This document shows, in pieces, positions 11,489 through 22,240 of a stretch of DNA of 64,000 nt. Made by a program: the position numbers and the translations under genes. The notes beneath the pieces are model-generated. The model saw only the letters and a program-made list of their open reading frames with translations. It was not told where the DNA came from and made no database searches. This stretch comes from Theobroma cacao (taxonomy: Eukaryota > Streptophyta > Magnoliopsida > Malvales > Malvaceae): positions 19,583,685 through 19,647,684 of the forward strand of contig NC_030851.1 of assembly GCF_000208745.1 (NCBI RefSeq). Direction: 5' to 3'. Within the stretch, counting starts at the first letter, position 1. Every line of letters starts with the position of its first letter.

Positions 11489-12681
11489 ATGGCAAAATCT
11501 TCCTTGTCTAAAGATATTCTGGAAAAGAAGAAGGGCAACCGACCAATGGAAGAAAGCCCACAAGCAAAAATTCAAAAGAAGAAGAAGAAAGTTGTGTCCA
11601 CTTTTGAGGTTGAAAAAACTGAGAAAAAGCAAACAGAAAAGGAGCAGAAATCCAAGAAAAAGAAAAAAAAAAGGAAAACTCTCCAAGAAAGGTAAAATTC
11701 AATCCTCCAAGTTTAGAAACAAGGCACATGAGGATAGGTTCAAAAAGATAGAAAATGCTCCAATTACTTATGGTAAATTTATTGACTAGAATAGCTTTGA
11801 TGAAATCCCTGAAATTCAAGTAGTTTTGTCAGATTACTTTGAGGAAATGAAATTGAAGAAATTTAGTACTTTCAAGAACCGATCCTACTGTCTTAGTCTA
11901 GTTAAAGAATTTTATTGCTAGCATAGCTTTAGATGAAAATGAACTGGAAGATCCTGAAGATTTCATGAAGGATGGTCTGAATGTCTTCATAAATGGAAAG
12001 GAATTTGTTGTGACTGTTGCAGACTTAGGAAGCTTGCTTAAAATTGAATGTGAAGAGGGAGATTTTGAAATGCTTGAAAATTACGATCCATCATCTTTAT
12101 GGGAGATTATAATAAGAAAGAAAGAGAAATACTCATCCAAAAGTAATGTTGGCCTCATGATAAGCCCCCAAATTAGAATTTTGCATTACTTTATTGTTGC
12201 AAACATTCATGGAAAAAGTGGCAGCTTTAGCTATGTTAGTCTTCAGAACATATATCTGATGGAGCATGCTTTTAGTGGTGCTCCATTCAATCTAGGCCGA
12301 TTCATGATAGAGAGAATTAAGGGAGCTTGTAGAGTTGACAAGGTAAATCTACCATATGGAAATGTGATCACCTCACTGGTTAGGAAGAAGGGGATATGGA
12401 GCTCTAGATATGAAATGGATTTAGTGAAAAGCAGGGACCAGGCTATATATCTTGGCAGTCTGCTTAAGATGGGGTATAAAATGGATGGAGAAAAATTTAT
12501 TAAAACCCTTACGGTCACTCCAGGAAAAGAATCTTCTCTCCTTACTAAATCTAAGGTAGCCCCTTCTCAGTTCTCTAGGCTGTAAGGATGCAAAAAATTC
12601 AGGAAAAGTTGGAAGAACTTGAAAATGTAATGAAACAAAAAAGAAAAATCGACTTCTGAACCTGCAGCTGCAAACACCTCT
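11489..12681 (+). pseudogene. Extra ORF downstream of pol in C1, 5' part (plant transposon-like domain)
   Basis: It starts with MAKSSLSKDILEKKKG and a long Lys/Glu-rich segment, then a frame break near 11695. A conserved region follows, clearest at 11965-12585: DGLNVFINGKEF, SLLKIECEEG, YDPSSLWEIII, ILHYFIVANIHGKSGSF, LMEHAFSGAPFNLGRFMIERIKGACR and LPYGNVITSLV. The pattern ILHYF...LNLGRFI...LPYG..IT.L resembles the domain called 'putative plant transposon protein'; this is from memory of the pattern, not a search. A TAG in FID*NSF is shared with the C2 copy. Its position matches the env-like ORF of SIRE elements, but no signal peptide or transmembrane segment is visible, so an envelope role is not supported. 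The ORF is cut at 12682 and its last part is at 50724-50985. Confidence 0.75.
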
Positions 12682-13880
12682 TGTGAAACCTCGACCTTCA
12701 TAGACGCATAATTCGAGGTGGAACCTATATTTAAAGGTTTAATTTGAGCTAATGATGCTAGTTTTACATTACTTATAATTATTTTTTGCCGTTATAGAAG
12801 TAGGATCGAAAATAATTTTAATTGGTGAAGAAAAGTGCATAATGAACAGTAGCCCTATTTGCATATGTTTTGGTTTTTCAAGTATATCTCCCACTAAAGA
12901 AGTTCAACTAACATTATGTTTGGACCATTAGAAAGCTAAGAGGCAGGGCTACAACTTTGATGTTTACCACATTTTCCAGTTATGGCAGGAAAGTGGTCAA
13001 AATCTTTGTCGAAGTGAAAGGACTATGCTAGAAGAATAGAAATTGGCAGAATGTTTGAGCGTCGTGGTGCTGGAAATTGAGAGTCGCAGCCCTCACTGTA
13101 AATTCCACAAATAACAAGATTTTGGGGTTTTTGAAGCTAGGACTTTTAGGGGCTACTTAAGGGACCTCTTTCAGAGGATTTTGGACCTTTCCCTATTGCC
13201 AAAAGAGTAAAAGATTGCACAAGAACAAGAGGAAGACAAGTGGCATTGCTAAGGGCATTATTATAATTTCATGAATAATTGGATAAGCTTTAACTATAAA
13301 TATCTTCATTCTCCAACACCTTCCTCAGATTACCAGCACTTCATCTTCTTTTTCTTCCTCCCATCACACATTTTTTCACCTTTCATGGGAGTACTCTTCA
13401 AGCTTCCATAACTCTCTCAAGTTAGCCTTCATTTTTATGCTTTTGTGCATTTTTTTTATAGAACCTCTTATGCTCTTTCACTCTTTCACCTTAAAACCCT
13501 TGAAATGTCTTAAATCAATACTTTCTCTCACTAACTAGGGTTTTAGAGAGAGATAAAAAACCTTCTATAATAGTTTGGGAATTCTTGAGGAGATATTCAA
13601 TTGCAAATCTAGCAAGGTGAGCATTGAAATTGAGCTGATATTTTAGTTGTTGAGAATAATTAATAGTTAAATTTATGAGTGTTTTGTAGTTGAGGTAGTT
13701 TATTCATTTTGGTGTGATTATAATAGTGCAAATAAATAGCCACTTGATGGTAGTTGGAAGCTAGTTAGGGATAACTAGTGGAACATGATTTAGGAGATAG
13801 CTTTTAGAATTATGGTTATGTGATTGAGTTGATTGTGATGCTATTGTGTGATAGGCTCCACCGAAACCCCAAGATCCTTT
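12682..13880 (+). mobile_element. Truncated A-type LTR (5' half only)
   Basis: It starts TGTGAAACC like LTR A3 and follows it closely, including the TATAAATAT box at 13295-13303 and the leader. It stops at about 13880 within the stretch GATAGGCTCCACCGAAACCC. From there on the sequence is unrelated to the LTR family and belongs to the LARD-like element. The 3' half, with minisatellite and CA end, is missing, so this is a deletion junction rather than a clean insertion. Confidence 0.75.
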
Positions 13881-15633
13881 GTGAGAGTAATAATCAAACT
13901 CTTTTGAATTTTTCGTGATGTTGCATACATACATGTCAATGTATGCTTGGAATCATATTGGTTTGGAATAATATAATTAGCTACATATAACTTGGAGAGA
14001 TATGGACCAAATCATATCACTATATGAGTTTGCTTTCTTCTTTGAACAAACGTCTCTATGTTCTATTCATAAGAAAGTTCCATTTCACATGTATCTACAT
14101 TCATCTTTTGAATGATTAATTAATAATTAAGAGTAATCTTCACTAAGATCATATCTTAATAAAAGTACTTCATACTATATAACTCGTATGATCTTATATT
14201 TGAGTTCTCTGAACATTTCAAGGTTTCAAATTTTATTTCTTTAAGTATACCAAACAAAATCTCAATTTGGTCTTGTGTAAACTTAATGAATTAGGAACAT
14301 TTTCCATAACATTTTGTGTTCAATGGTTTGTATACATCTATATGTATAAGACCTTTTGAACATACCAAGTCATTCACTTTTGCATGAAAATTGATTTGGT
14401 CATATAAGAATTACTAGCTATTTTATGATTCCCAATCAATAGGATCTAAGTATCTTCATACTCTAATTCTTACTTCAATGACCAAGACAAAAATGCCATA
14501 ATTGAGATCATATGAAATCAGTTTTCTTGACATTTATATTGAGCATTAACTTACTACTATTGTTTTGCGCTTTATGTCATTACTTAAATTCATTCAACAT
14601 CTAGTATCGAATACTTATGATGTTAATACAACAGTAGTAACTGCTAACTCAATCATAAACTTTGGCAAAGTAGAGGCTTCTATAAGCTTCCTCTTCTTTA
14701 ACTCTGTCAAGGAAATAATTTTTTTTTAGTCCTTCCTTTGTCCATCTTTGCCATAAAGATGTTTGAGAACATTTCCCAGTTAGTGCCATTATCATAGTTG
14801 TCTTCCTAATTCATAATTAAGGCAATATAATTTCCATCTCATGGAAACACACTCCTAATTATGAATTGTATTTTGTAGAGATTGTGAAACGAACAACCTT
14901 TCGCTTAAGAACATTTCTCAAGTCCTGGCACCTTTTAAAAAGGGTTTGGTCTAGTGAGTTTGATTTGGATCCAAATGCACCATCGTGACATATTATTAGC
15001 CATGTATATAAATTATGTCTAAATAGATAAACTAAAGCAATACGTAAATATCATGCATAAACTATTTAAAACAAGGTTTTAAATTTTAAATAGTTCTCCC
15101 ACTATTTTCTATAAGATGATAACCCTCCATATCACCTCAAGAGATCTTTATTAGGATTCTCTTAGTGGGCTAGGATCCTATCCATCAAGTCATGGCCTTA
15201 AGTGTGCTAAACAAACCATGATAAGTGGATTAGGTAGGTAACTGAGCTTACCAATTGTATCTTTATACAACTCCTAGATCAGCCAGGTAACAACACATTG
15301 CTTAAACATATCATATATGTTTCACCTAGCCTTTGCCTCTAGTTTCATAATAATCAAGTTTCCAAGCATCCGGATTTTATGAAACTAGTTGAGTAAAACC
15401 CACCAATAACTCAAGCATACTCATGTAAAAGTGTGACCTTGAGTGTGCTCAATAAGTCTCCGATTAAAAGAGAAGCCAAGTTATCTTGCTATATGGTGGA
15501 AGGCAACTTGTTCATGCGTGGCATGTGACTCAATATATAATGAAGGATTTTGTTTTCACCTTTATTAGGGTCTCATCTTTGCATGCATAGCATTTGTTAA
15601 ATCGCATAAGATAAATCTATCACATGCATACTA
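13881..15633 (-). mobile_element. Internal region of LARD-like element, left part
   Basis: A/T-rich sequence without a supported coding frame. It is assigned to the element whose 5' LTR and primer binding site lie at 48866-50723, because C2 separates the two parts with a TACTA duplication (15629-15633 and 46569-46573). On the reverse strand a few short open stretches exist, but no copia or gypsy motif could be recognised. The left LTR expected for this element is absent. A remnant of gag is possible. Confidence 0.5.
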
Positions 15634-16198
15634 TGTTGGTCCCAATAATATGTGCTAAAAGGGGGGTGAATATCACAATTTGGCTCTTTCAAAAATTATC
15701 TCTAAGTGTAGACAAATGCAAGATAAATGAAAGAAAGAAAATAAAACAAAAACAGAGTAAATAAGACAGCAGAATTTAGAGTGGTTTGGTCCAAGACCTA
15801 CATCCACTACCTTGATTATCCAAATAAGGATTTTCTCAACAAATCCACTAAGAACCAATGAAATTCACAAGTTTTCACCAAGCTTTACAATGGCTTTTAC
15901 CAAGCTCAGCTAAAACCTTTTACACTAGTTTTTCATGGGCTAAATTAAAACCCAACACCTAACTTTTCAAGGGTAAGTTAGAACCTTAACACATTCAAGC
16001 AATCCTAGCTTGAAACAACCACTTAGAGTGACTCCCTCACTCTAAGAATACAAGAAGAGAAGTAGAAGGTTGAGTGCAGAATACAAATACAATGGATGGG
16101 CGTTTAGGTGTAGCAAGGTGCAGAGAAGATTTTCTGGTTTTTTTGCTCTTATTGACTCAAATCTCTTCAAAAACTTATTTCCAACTGTTGGAAGACTA

Positions 16199-16205
16199 TT
16201 TTATA
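16199..16205 (-). promoter_or_regulatory. TATA box of the C2 3' LTR
   Basis: The minus strand reads TATAAAA. The same motif is at 45991-45997 in the 5' LTR. It lies between the palindrome pairs (upstream in element sense) and the rest of the LTR, as expected for U3 and R. Confidence 0.55.
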
Positions 16206-16326
16206 CTTGAAGAAACATTTCTAATGGCAGTTTGACAGTTTTCTAGCCGTTGGAGATAGTTGGGAGTCGATTTTAGCCATTACTCTGTCTTTTAGTGTAG
16301 ATTTCAAAATTACAGATAGAATGCTC

Positions 16327-16512
16327 TTAGTTGACTAACCGATATCTTAGTCGACTAAGTTGTCTCTATTTTTTGCTCCCTCTATTTTGCAGTTCTCGTA
16401 GTGTGCACTTAGTCGACTAACCCATTTCTTGGTCGACTAAGTTGGTTATGTCTTGAAGTTCAGATTTTGGTAGTAACTTCTTAGTCAACTAACCCTTATC
16501 TTGGTCGACTAA
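16327..16512 (-). repeat. Three pairs of 12-bp palindromes, 20-bp spacing
   Basis: Sites start at 16327 and 16347, 16409 and 16429, 16481 and 16501. The consensus is TTAGTCGACTAA, a perfect palindrome; variants differ at one or two bases (TTAGTTGACTAA, TTGGTCGACTAA). Within each pair the start-to-start distance is exactly 20 bp. The array lies upstream of the TATA box in element sense. Confidence 0.9.
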
Positions 16513-16775
16513 GTTGGTTCTATTTCTCAATATTCTTCAACCTACCATTTCTCCAATTTAAATTTTAGTCAACCAACATTCTTCATTCTTTAACCAAAGA
16601 CCTTTCTTTTTGTTAATCAATCGTTTGTCTTCATTTTCATGATTTTTGATACACACAATTGAAAGGTTGATTTATTATTTTCGTATGACTTTTTGTCCTG
16701 CACACTTAGATAGAGATGTTAGACACAAATGAAATCAAAATGTCTTATTATCATCAAAAACTAATGGAGCCAACA

Positions 16776-16790
16776 ATCTCCCCCTTTTTG
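16776..16790 (-). promoter_or_regulatory. Polypurine tract of C2
   Basis: The forward strand reads ATCTCCCCCTTTTTG directly after the LTR end, that is, CAAAAAGGGGGAGAT before TGTTGG in element sense. The same block precedes the 3' LTR of C1 (about 51690-51705). It primes plus-strand DNA synthesis. Confidence 0.85.
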
Positions 16791-17478
16791 ATGATGACAA
16801 AACATTCCTTGATTAACAGCATAGTGTCCTTTAATTTCTTTTTAATTTTTGCAGAAGATGAGGTTTGCTCCCCCTAAGTGAGTGCTCTTCCTTAGTGTGT
16901 GCATATTTTTCTTTTTCATTCCAGCATAATTTATTCACATTCTGTAGATACATCCAGAGTATATATGAGTAAAAATATAAGGTCATTTACAACACATGGA
17001 TGTTGACAGATTTTCATCAAAATCTTGCAGTGTCTGTCAATAGCTATCAGATTTTGTCTATGTCATTCATTGTTCAACTGATATATTATAGACAGTATCG
17101 ATATCCATCCATAATCATAATTTATAATAAAGATTAGTACACAGATCCTAACATTAGTGTAGTAACAGACTTTTATCAACAACAGTTAATGTCATAAACA
17201 ACATGATATCAGTAGCAAAATATGATGAACATATCAGCATCCATCTTTCACATAAAAAAATAAACAACAAGATTAAAGTTAAGTGTTCAACTGCCATCAT
17301 AGCATAAATAGCAAAAATAAAATAAAATATTCCTAAATTACCCCTGGTTCATTTCTGCTTCATTTCTTTCCTAAATTCCTGGTTCCTCCACCCTAACAAT
17401 TTTTTTTAATTAATTTCCTAAGGTTCTACCATCCTAAGGTTCTACCATACTTCTCCCCTTTTTTGTCATCATCAATCT
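16791..17478 (-). other. C2 non-coding region between the extra ORF and the polypurine tract
   Basis: A/T-rich sequence with no supported ORF. The equivalent region of C1 is 50986-51690, and the two share phrases such as the stretch before the tract (GGAATGTTTT, ATCATCA). It looks like the long 3' untranslated part of the element. Confidence 0.5.
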
Positions 17479-19150
17479 CTAAACATCAGTTGAGGAGGAC
17501 GAGGGAGATGACTCATCAATCCCATATTGGACATCTAATGGTTGAGGAGAGGATATTAGAGGTAATTTCTGGGACAGAGGATCAGGTAAGGGTGAGTCAG
17601 ATACTTCTAATGGTTCCTGAGGCAAAGAAGCAGGTGCTGGCTTGCACGTTTTTGCCAGTTTGGTCGACTTCCTTCTCTTGAGGAATGCTGTCTTTGTGGC
17701 CATGGTTTTCTTCCCCTTGGCAAGTGGTTTTGGCTTTGTCTAAAGTGCTGCAGTGACTTTTTCTTTCCCTTTCCCAGATTTTACTTTCATTCTAAAGGCT
17801 GGTGTAGATGCTGCTTACTAAGCTTTTCCTTGAACTGCTTCTTTCTCAGCTTGTTCCTCATGAACATTTAATGGAATAATCCCATGATTGAAACCTCTTC
17901 AGAATGTGGAGGAGATGGTTGAGGTTGGGGTTCAGTGGGGGCATTTTCTTGATTAGATTCAAGCACCACAGTACCTTGATCAGGTTTATCTTTGTTGTGT
18001 AGCTCAGGAGATAGTGATTTTCTTGGTTGTTCCTCTTCTGGCTCATGACCTTCAGCTTGAATACCATAACTTGCTTCATGAGGAGCAGACCTTTCTGCTT
18101 GCAAAGCTGAATCCTCAGCACCTTACTGTCTTGGTGCAACACTTGGTGTTTCAGAGGAATCTACAGTAGCAAGTTATGATGGCTTTTCTTTCCCCTTCAA
18201 TTAATTTTCCAGTGCAATAACTTTCTCTTTAATTCTCTACAATCTAGCTCCTTGATTAGTGAGCTTTCAATCTATCCTCATCAATAGATTAAAAATCATT
18301 TCACTAGAAAATTGTGAGGATATTGCCTCTGACTGAGCTGGGAGTGAAGGTTCTCCTACAAGAGTTACTTTGGGAGTTTTAACATATTTTTCTCCTTCAA
18401 GTTTGCATCCCATCTTAGATAAGCTCCCAAGGTAGATTGATTAATCTCTGTTCTTTACCTGATCCATTGCATATCTTGAACTCCAAATCCCCTCTTTCTA
18501 GACTAGTGCAGTAATGATATTCCCATATGGCAGATTAATCTTTTCCAATCTACAAGCACCCTTCATTCTCTCAATCATAAATCTTCCTAGGTTCAGTGGA
18601 TTCCCATTGAAGGCATGTTCCATTAAACAAAGGTCCTGCAGACTAATATAACGAAAGCTTCCCCCTCTTCCATGAACATTAACAGCAATGAAATAATGCA
18701 GTATTTGAATTTGTGAACTGGTGATCAAACCAGCATTACTTTTAGAAGAATATTTCTCTTTCTTCCCAATAATCACTTCCCACAAGGATGAGGGATCATA
18801 GTTTTCTGGAAAATCAAACTCACCCTCTTCAGATTCAATTTTAAGCAAACTGTCCAAATCAGTAGCAGTCATAGTAAATTCTTTCCCATTTAAAAATACA
18901 TTCAGGCCATCCTCAAGATAATCATCCGACTCTTCTAATTCATCCTTCTCAACTGCTATACTAGAATAAAAATTTTTAACCAAACTTGCACTATAAGCTC
19001 GATTCTTAAAAGTACTGAAATACTTCAGTTTCATCTCCTCAAAATAATTTGATAAAATTGCTTTAAATTCAGGCACTTCATTAAAACTATTCTAGTCGAT
19101 AAATTTCCCACAAGTGATTAGTGCATTTTTAATTTTTTGAAACCTATCCT
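17479..19150 (-). pseudogene. Extra ORF downstream of pol in C2, 3' part
   Basis: Read on the minus strand from 19150, the domain segment 19076-18498 is open: VPEFKAILSNYFEEM, DGLNVFLNGKEF, SLLKIESEEGEF, YDPSSLWEVIIGKKEKYSS, ILHYFIAVNVHGRGGSF, LMEHAFNGNPLNLGRFMIE and LPYGNIITALV. A frame-broken linker and a Pro/Glu-rich segment (about 18142-17860) follow. The end is basic then Pro/Ser-rich (MATKTAFLKRRKSTKLAKT..., 17703-17479), as in C1. The N-terminal Lys-rich start lies beyond the mitochondrial insert at 34947-34691. A TAG within FID*NSF is shared with C1. The function is unknown; it resembles a plant transposon-associated domain. Confidence 0.75.
19141..19150 (+). repeat. Left copy of the 10-bp repeat flanking the mitochondrial insert
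   Basis: AACCTATCCT occurs here and again at 34691-34700. In C1 the uninterrupted sequence has this word once (reverse strand, AGGATAGGTT, near 11731). The repeat is therefore either a target duplication made during repair or microhomology used for joining. Confidence 0.6.
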
Positions 19151-20737
19151 CATAAAAGCTTGCCTATGCTTAGCTTAGTAGCCCTTGACGAATTCCTTAA
19201 AAAGGATCTTCCAGCCCCTCGCATTTTTAGGTGAAAGCTTTTTGCCATTGCGTAATGCCTTTTTGCTTTCTGTAAATTCAAGATAAAGATGATTTTCGCT
19301 TAGCCCGCCCTTAGCTCTCAGTGTGAAGTCTTTGATTGTTTATTGCTTTCTCTAATGCTAGCTCTCGATTGATAGAGTCTAGTCAAAAAAGGACCAACGA
19401 CAATGAAGGAGAAGAAGGAGCTTCTTTCAACTATTAAGTGCTATCTTTCTAAACTAAAAAAAAAGTCTTTCGCCTTAGTAAGCTAGCTTACTAAGCCCGG
19501 GTAGAACGTGGATCGATCATGACGAGAATGGACTTCTCCGTAATGTAATAGAAGAGTCACAGTCCCTTCTCGACCAGACGAATTCCATTCAGGCTTGGCT
19601 TGACCCTCCTAGAGGCGCAAAGTTCATCATTCAGTGTGGTGGGGCCTGGCAGATTTGGATGTTGGTATCGTATATAAGAGAACGGCTGCATTTAGGACAA
19701 TTTTCCCAAGGAAACCATCAGGCACATTTCGATGTCACTTATTAAAGCAATAACCCCGCCTTCAGAAGAAGACTAGGTAGAAAAAGATCTTCTTACCCGT
19801 AGTAGCAACAATCAGGAACACTACTTCTATAAGATGATTATCGCCATTTTCCTTACTATAGGGGCATTGACTTCAGTCTCAACTAGACCAAGACCCAATA
19901 AAGCTTGAAAAAGCAGGATTTCTTGAATGGAAAGAACAAAACGGAAAGGACAACCAAACGAAACCGCTAACAGCAGAGGGCAGTATCTATATATAGTAGA
20001 GCTCGCTTACCAGACGAAACCAGGCCTTTAAGGCTGGAGTGGAAGGGAGAGTAGACCCGAGAGCTGCCATAGTCATTTTTATTATAGCACCAGCCCTTAT
20101 CGAGACAAGAGACCATACATTAACTATGGCAAGAACATTCAATGCGATCTCCCTTCCTCAAAGAAAGGAGAAGAAGTTATCGAACAGTGTCTTATAGAAA
20201 GAGTATAAATAACATCGCCAAACAAAAGTCAATCAACGAAGCCGGTAAGGAACGGAATTTACAAAATGCACCAGTGAAAAAATAAAAGATTTTTTGTGTT
20301 TCGCAATGAATCCCCTTTGCTTTCTCTATTTATAGAGTAAGCGCGAGGGTTGCGTAGCGAAATGTAGTAGAAATACAGCATTGGACAGCAATCATGAGGC
20401 AATGACATTCTCGATGAAAGCAAAGAGTTGACCTGGGAGCCCTCAACTGAATGCGCCTTACCGGACATAGAAAATAGGTAATCGAAGAAAGAATGTCTTA
20501 GAATAGAATCAAAAAGGTTACCCAGTCCAAATGGAATGATCGAATCTTGAGAGAAGTCTCTCTTTCCCATATTTATTTTTTGAAAAAAGTAAGAATTCGG
20601 AATAACCTTTTTTCATGCCCAAAAAAATAGGGCAAGGCAATTACAATCAAATCAAGAGGTGGAAGCAGAGTTTTTTGCATACTTGCTAAAAGTGGGAAGC
20701 CCACCTGCCTTAAAAATGGATATAGTCATAGTAGAAT
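19151..20737. other. Unassigned mitochondrial intergenic DNA
   Basis: No gene is recognised. Part of it (about 19471-19650) is repeated at about 30312-30505 within the insert, with shared words such as GATCGATCATGACGAGAATG and AAAGTTCATCATTCAGTG. A second small repeat, TGGTATCGTATATAAGAGAA (near 19664), recurs near 21880. Small dispersed repeats are usual in plant mitochondrial genomes. Confidence 0.55.
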
Positions 20738-21055
20738 ATGAAGGACTCATTAATCATTTATCAATATGGCTCTAATAGTTTTCCAATTCCTGACCTAGAG
20801 GATCTTTCACCACGTAATTTTATTACCTTTTCCATTGAGACCTCCCCCATAGCTTCCTCTTCTTCTTCCTACAGCCTTAGTTCTACTTTTCATTTTGTGG
20901 ACCCCGTTATGAGTATCTCTCCTTCTCGCTTGCAAGAACGTATTGAGCATTTGGTAACTGCTCTTATAGAGGAGCAGGGTCATCAAGTTTTTTATGGGGA
21001 GCATTACCATTTTTTAGGTCAATGGTTGCACGCGGACAACTCTAATATCCCATAA
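20738..21055 (+). CDS. Unidentified ORF in mitochondrial DNA (105 aa)
   Basis: An uninterrupted frame starts MKDSLIIYQYGSNSFPIPDL, has a Ser-rich middle (SSSSSYSL) and a charged C-terminal part (SRLQERIEHLVTALIEEQGH, GEHYHFLGQWLHADN). I do not recognise it. It lies in the mitochondrial insert shortly upstream of the cox1 fragment. It could be one of the many lineage-specific ORFs of plant mitochondria. In the nucleus it would not be expected to be expressed. Confidence 0.35.
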   Translation: MKDSLIIYQYGSNSFPIPDLEDLSPRNFITFSIETSPIASSSSSYSLSSTFHFVDPVMSISPSRLQERIEHLVTALIEEQGHQVFYGEHYHFLGQWLHADNSNIP

Positions 21056-21194
21056 AAATGGGACATTTCTCAAAATTGGATCTAATTTGGTATTAGGGGG
21101 TCTGCTTTCGTAGATGTCATGAAGATATATTCCCAGTTTTTCCTCTAACTAAGAATCAAATGCCATTAGAAATAATTTAGCTATTCCTATCCGT

Positions 21195-21369
21195 AGTTTG
21201 GATTTGTCGTTTCTTCGTGGTCGTAACAATCACTTCAAGCAGTGGAAATAACAAAAGATGTGCTCCAAGTCCTTGGGCTGTTGAACAGAATTCAACCACA
21301 CCGGAATGGATGGTACAAAGTCCTCCAGTTTTTCATACTTTTGGAGAACTTCCAGCTATCAAGGAGACG
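21195..21369 (+). pseudogene. cox1: 3' fragment of mitochondrial cox1
   Basis: The frame reads [11 protein letters not shown], then [20 protein letters not shown], then [20 protein letters not shown]. This matches the C-terminus of plant cytochrome c oxidase subunit 1, the haem-copper catalytic subunit of complex IV, where FFVVVTIT is followed by the matrix tail. Only about 58 of some 520 residues are present. Upstream sequence does not continue cox1, and after IKET the frame runs into unrelated basic residues (RKPKLRRKR). It is probably a duplicated cox1 end that was already chimeric in the mitochondrial genome. Confidence 0.85.
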
Positions 21370-22011
21370 AGAAAACCGAAGCTAAGGAGAAAGAGAACTA
21401 CTCGACTAAGAGGGACGATTCTAGGGGATGCCTCTTATTTTTTTCGTGAATTGGATTTACTATTGTTTCATCGGTGTGCTCGTTCTGGATTACTTTGTAC
21501 CGTCGGAGAACCAGAGAAAGGAAGCGGAAAAGTGGAGCAGGGGTACGCGAACGGAGATTGAAAAAGAATGTTTTTTTACTTTACGTAAAAAAAAAGTGCA
21601 TACAAAAATAGATCTTCTCTTATTCTTACAAAACCCCAAGAGATAACTTAATCTCTCCAAAAAGCAAGCTGAGCAGTTCTTACTCTGTCTGGTGACAAAA
21701 CCAAACCAAGCAAGAAAGCTTAAAGAATGCTGTAAAGTGATCATAGAAAATACCGATTCGCCACGGGGTGAAGGTAAGGCAGAAAAGACTTGCGCCGAAG
21801 GAAGGAACAGACTGTAGCGTAAGCTGAAAAAGGCACGAATGCAGATCCAAAGGCGGTTACGATAAGGTGCGTCTGGTGGTATCGTATATAAGAGAACTGT
21901 TGCATTTAGGAGTGATCTGTTCATCTAACTTAAAATGGAATAAGAGAAGAAAGAGAAAGTACAGTAAAATGGTACGCCCGGTTCACCAGGTTCTACCACT
22001 GCGGGGCCCAA
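21370..22011. other. Unassigned mitochondrial DNA between the cox1 and rrn18 fragments
   Basis: It contains a short open frame continuing from the cox1 fragment to 21561 and an overlapping 72-codon frame (21428-21646, hydrophobic start [20 protein letters not shown]). I do not recognise either. The small repeat TGGTATCGTATATAAGAGAA is near 21880. Confidence 0.4.
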
Positions 22012-22084
22012 TCATACTCAAAAGAAGAGTTTGATCCTGGCTTAGAAGGAACGCTAGCTATATGCTTAACACATGTAAATCGAA
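22012..22084 (+). rRNA. rrn18: 5' end fragment of mitochondrial 18S rRNA gene
   Basis: AGAGTTTGATCCTGGCTTAG, AGGAACGCTAGCTATATGCT and TAACACATG match the conserved start of small-subunit rRNA as found in plant mitochondria. GGCTCAG is changed to GGCTTAG and ACATGCAAGTCG to ACATGTAAATCG, both by C-to-T or G-to-A. After TCGAA the sequence leaves the gene, so only about 70 bases are present. It is a non-functional fragment. Confidence 0.85.
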
Positions 22085-22149
22085 AAAATGTTCGATCATC
22101 AAGCTTACACTCACTGAAAGCGACAGGAATCGAGGGGTTGTTGGAGCAT

Positions 22150-22192
22150 CCGGGGAGACTTGAGAAGGGTTCGAATCCCTTTCCTCACGTTA
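22150..22192 (+). ncRNA. Possible 3' half of a tRNA
   Basis: AAGGGTTCGAATCCCTT forms a perfect T-arm, followed by TCCTCACG that could be the 3' acceptor strand. No matching 5' half (GTGAGGA) or anticodon arm is seen upstream. It may be a tRNA remnant or a chance T-loop. Confidence 0.3.
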
Positions 22193-22240
22193 GGTTAGTT
22201 TTGAAAAAAAAAACAAACTCTTCAATTTTATGAACCAAGA

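Larger units (their letters stand above)
15634..16775 (-). mobile_element. 3' LTR of C2 (1142 bp)
   Basis: On the forward strand it starts TGTTGGTCCCAATAATATG and ends GGAGCCAACA. It is followed by the reverse of a polypurine tract. It matches the 5' LTR (45387-46568) along its length. It lacks about 39 bp that the 5' LTR has near 45825-45863 and has a small local difference near 16110. It contains three pairs of 12-bp palindromes (16327-16512) and a reversed TATA box (TTTTATA, 16199-16205). Confidence 0.95.

Noticed and set aside
11489..12585. Envelope protein of an endogenous retrovirus
   Set aside because: No signal peptide, no transmembrane segment and no cysteine pattern. Only the position recalls the env-like ORF of SIRE elements.
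17479..19076. A host plant gene on the minus strand
   Set aside because: A second copy with the same order occurs in C1 directly after RNase H and before the polypurine tract, so it belongs to the retrotransposon.
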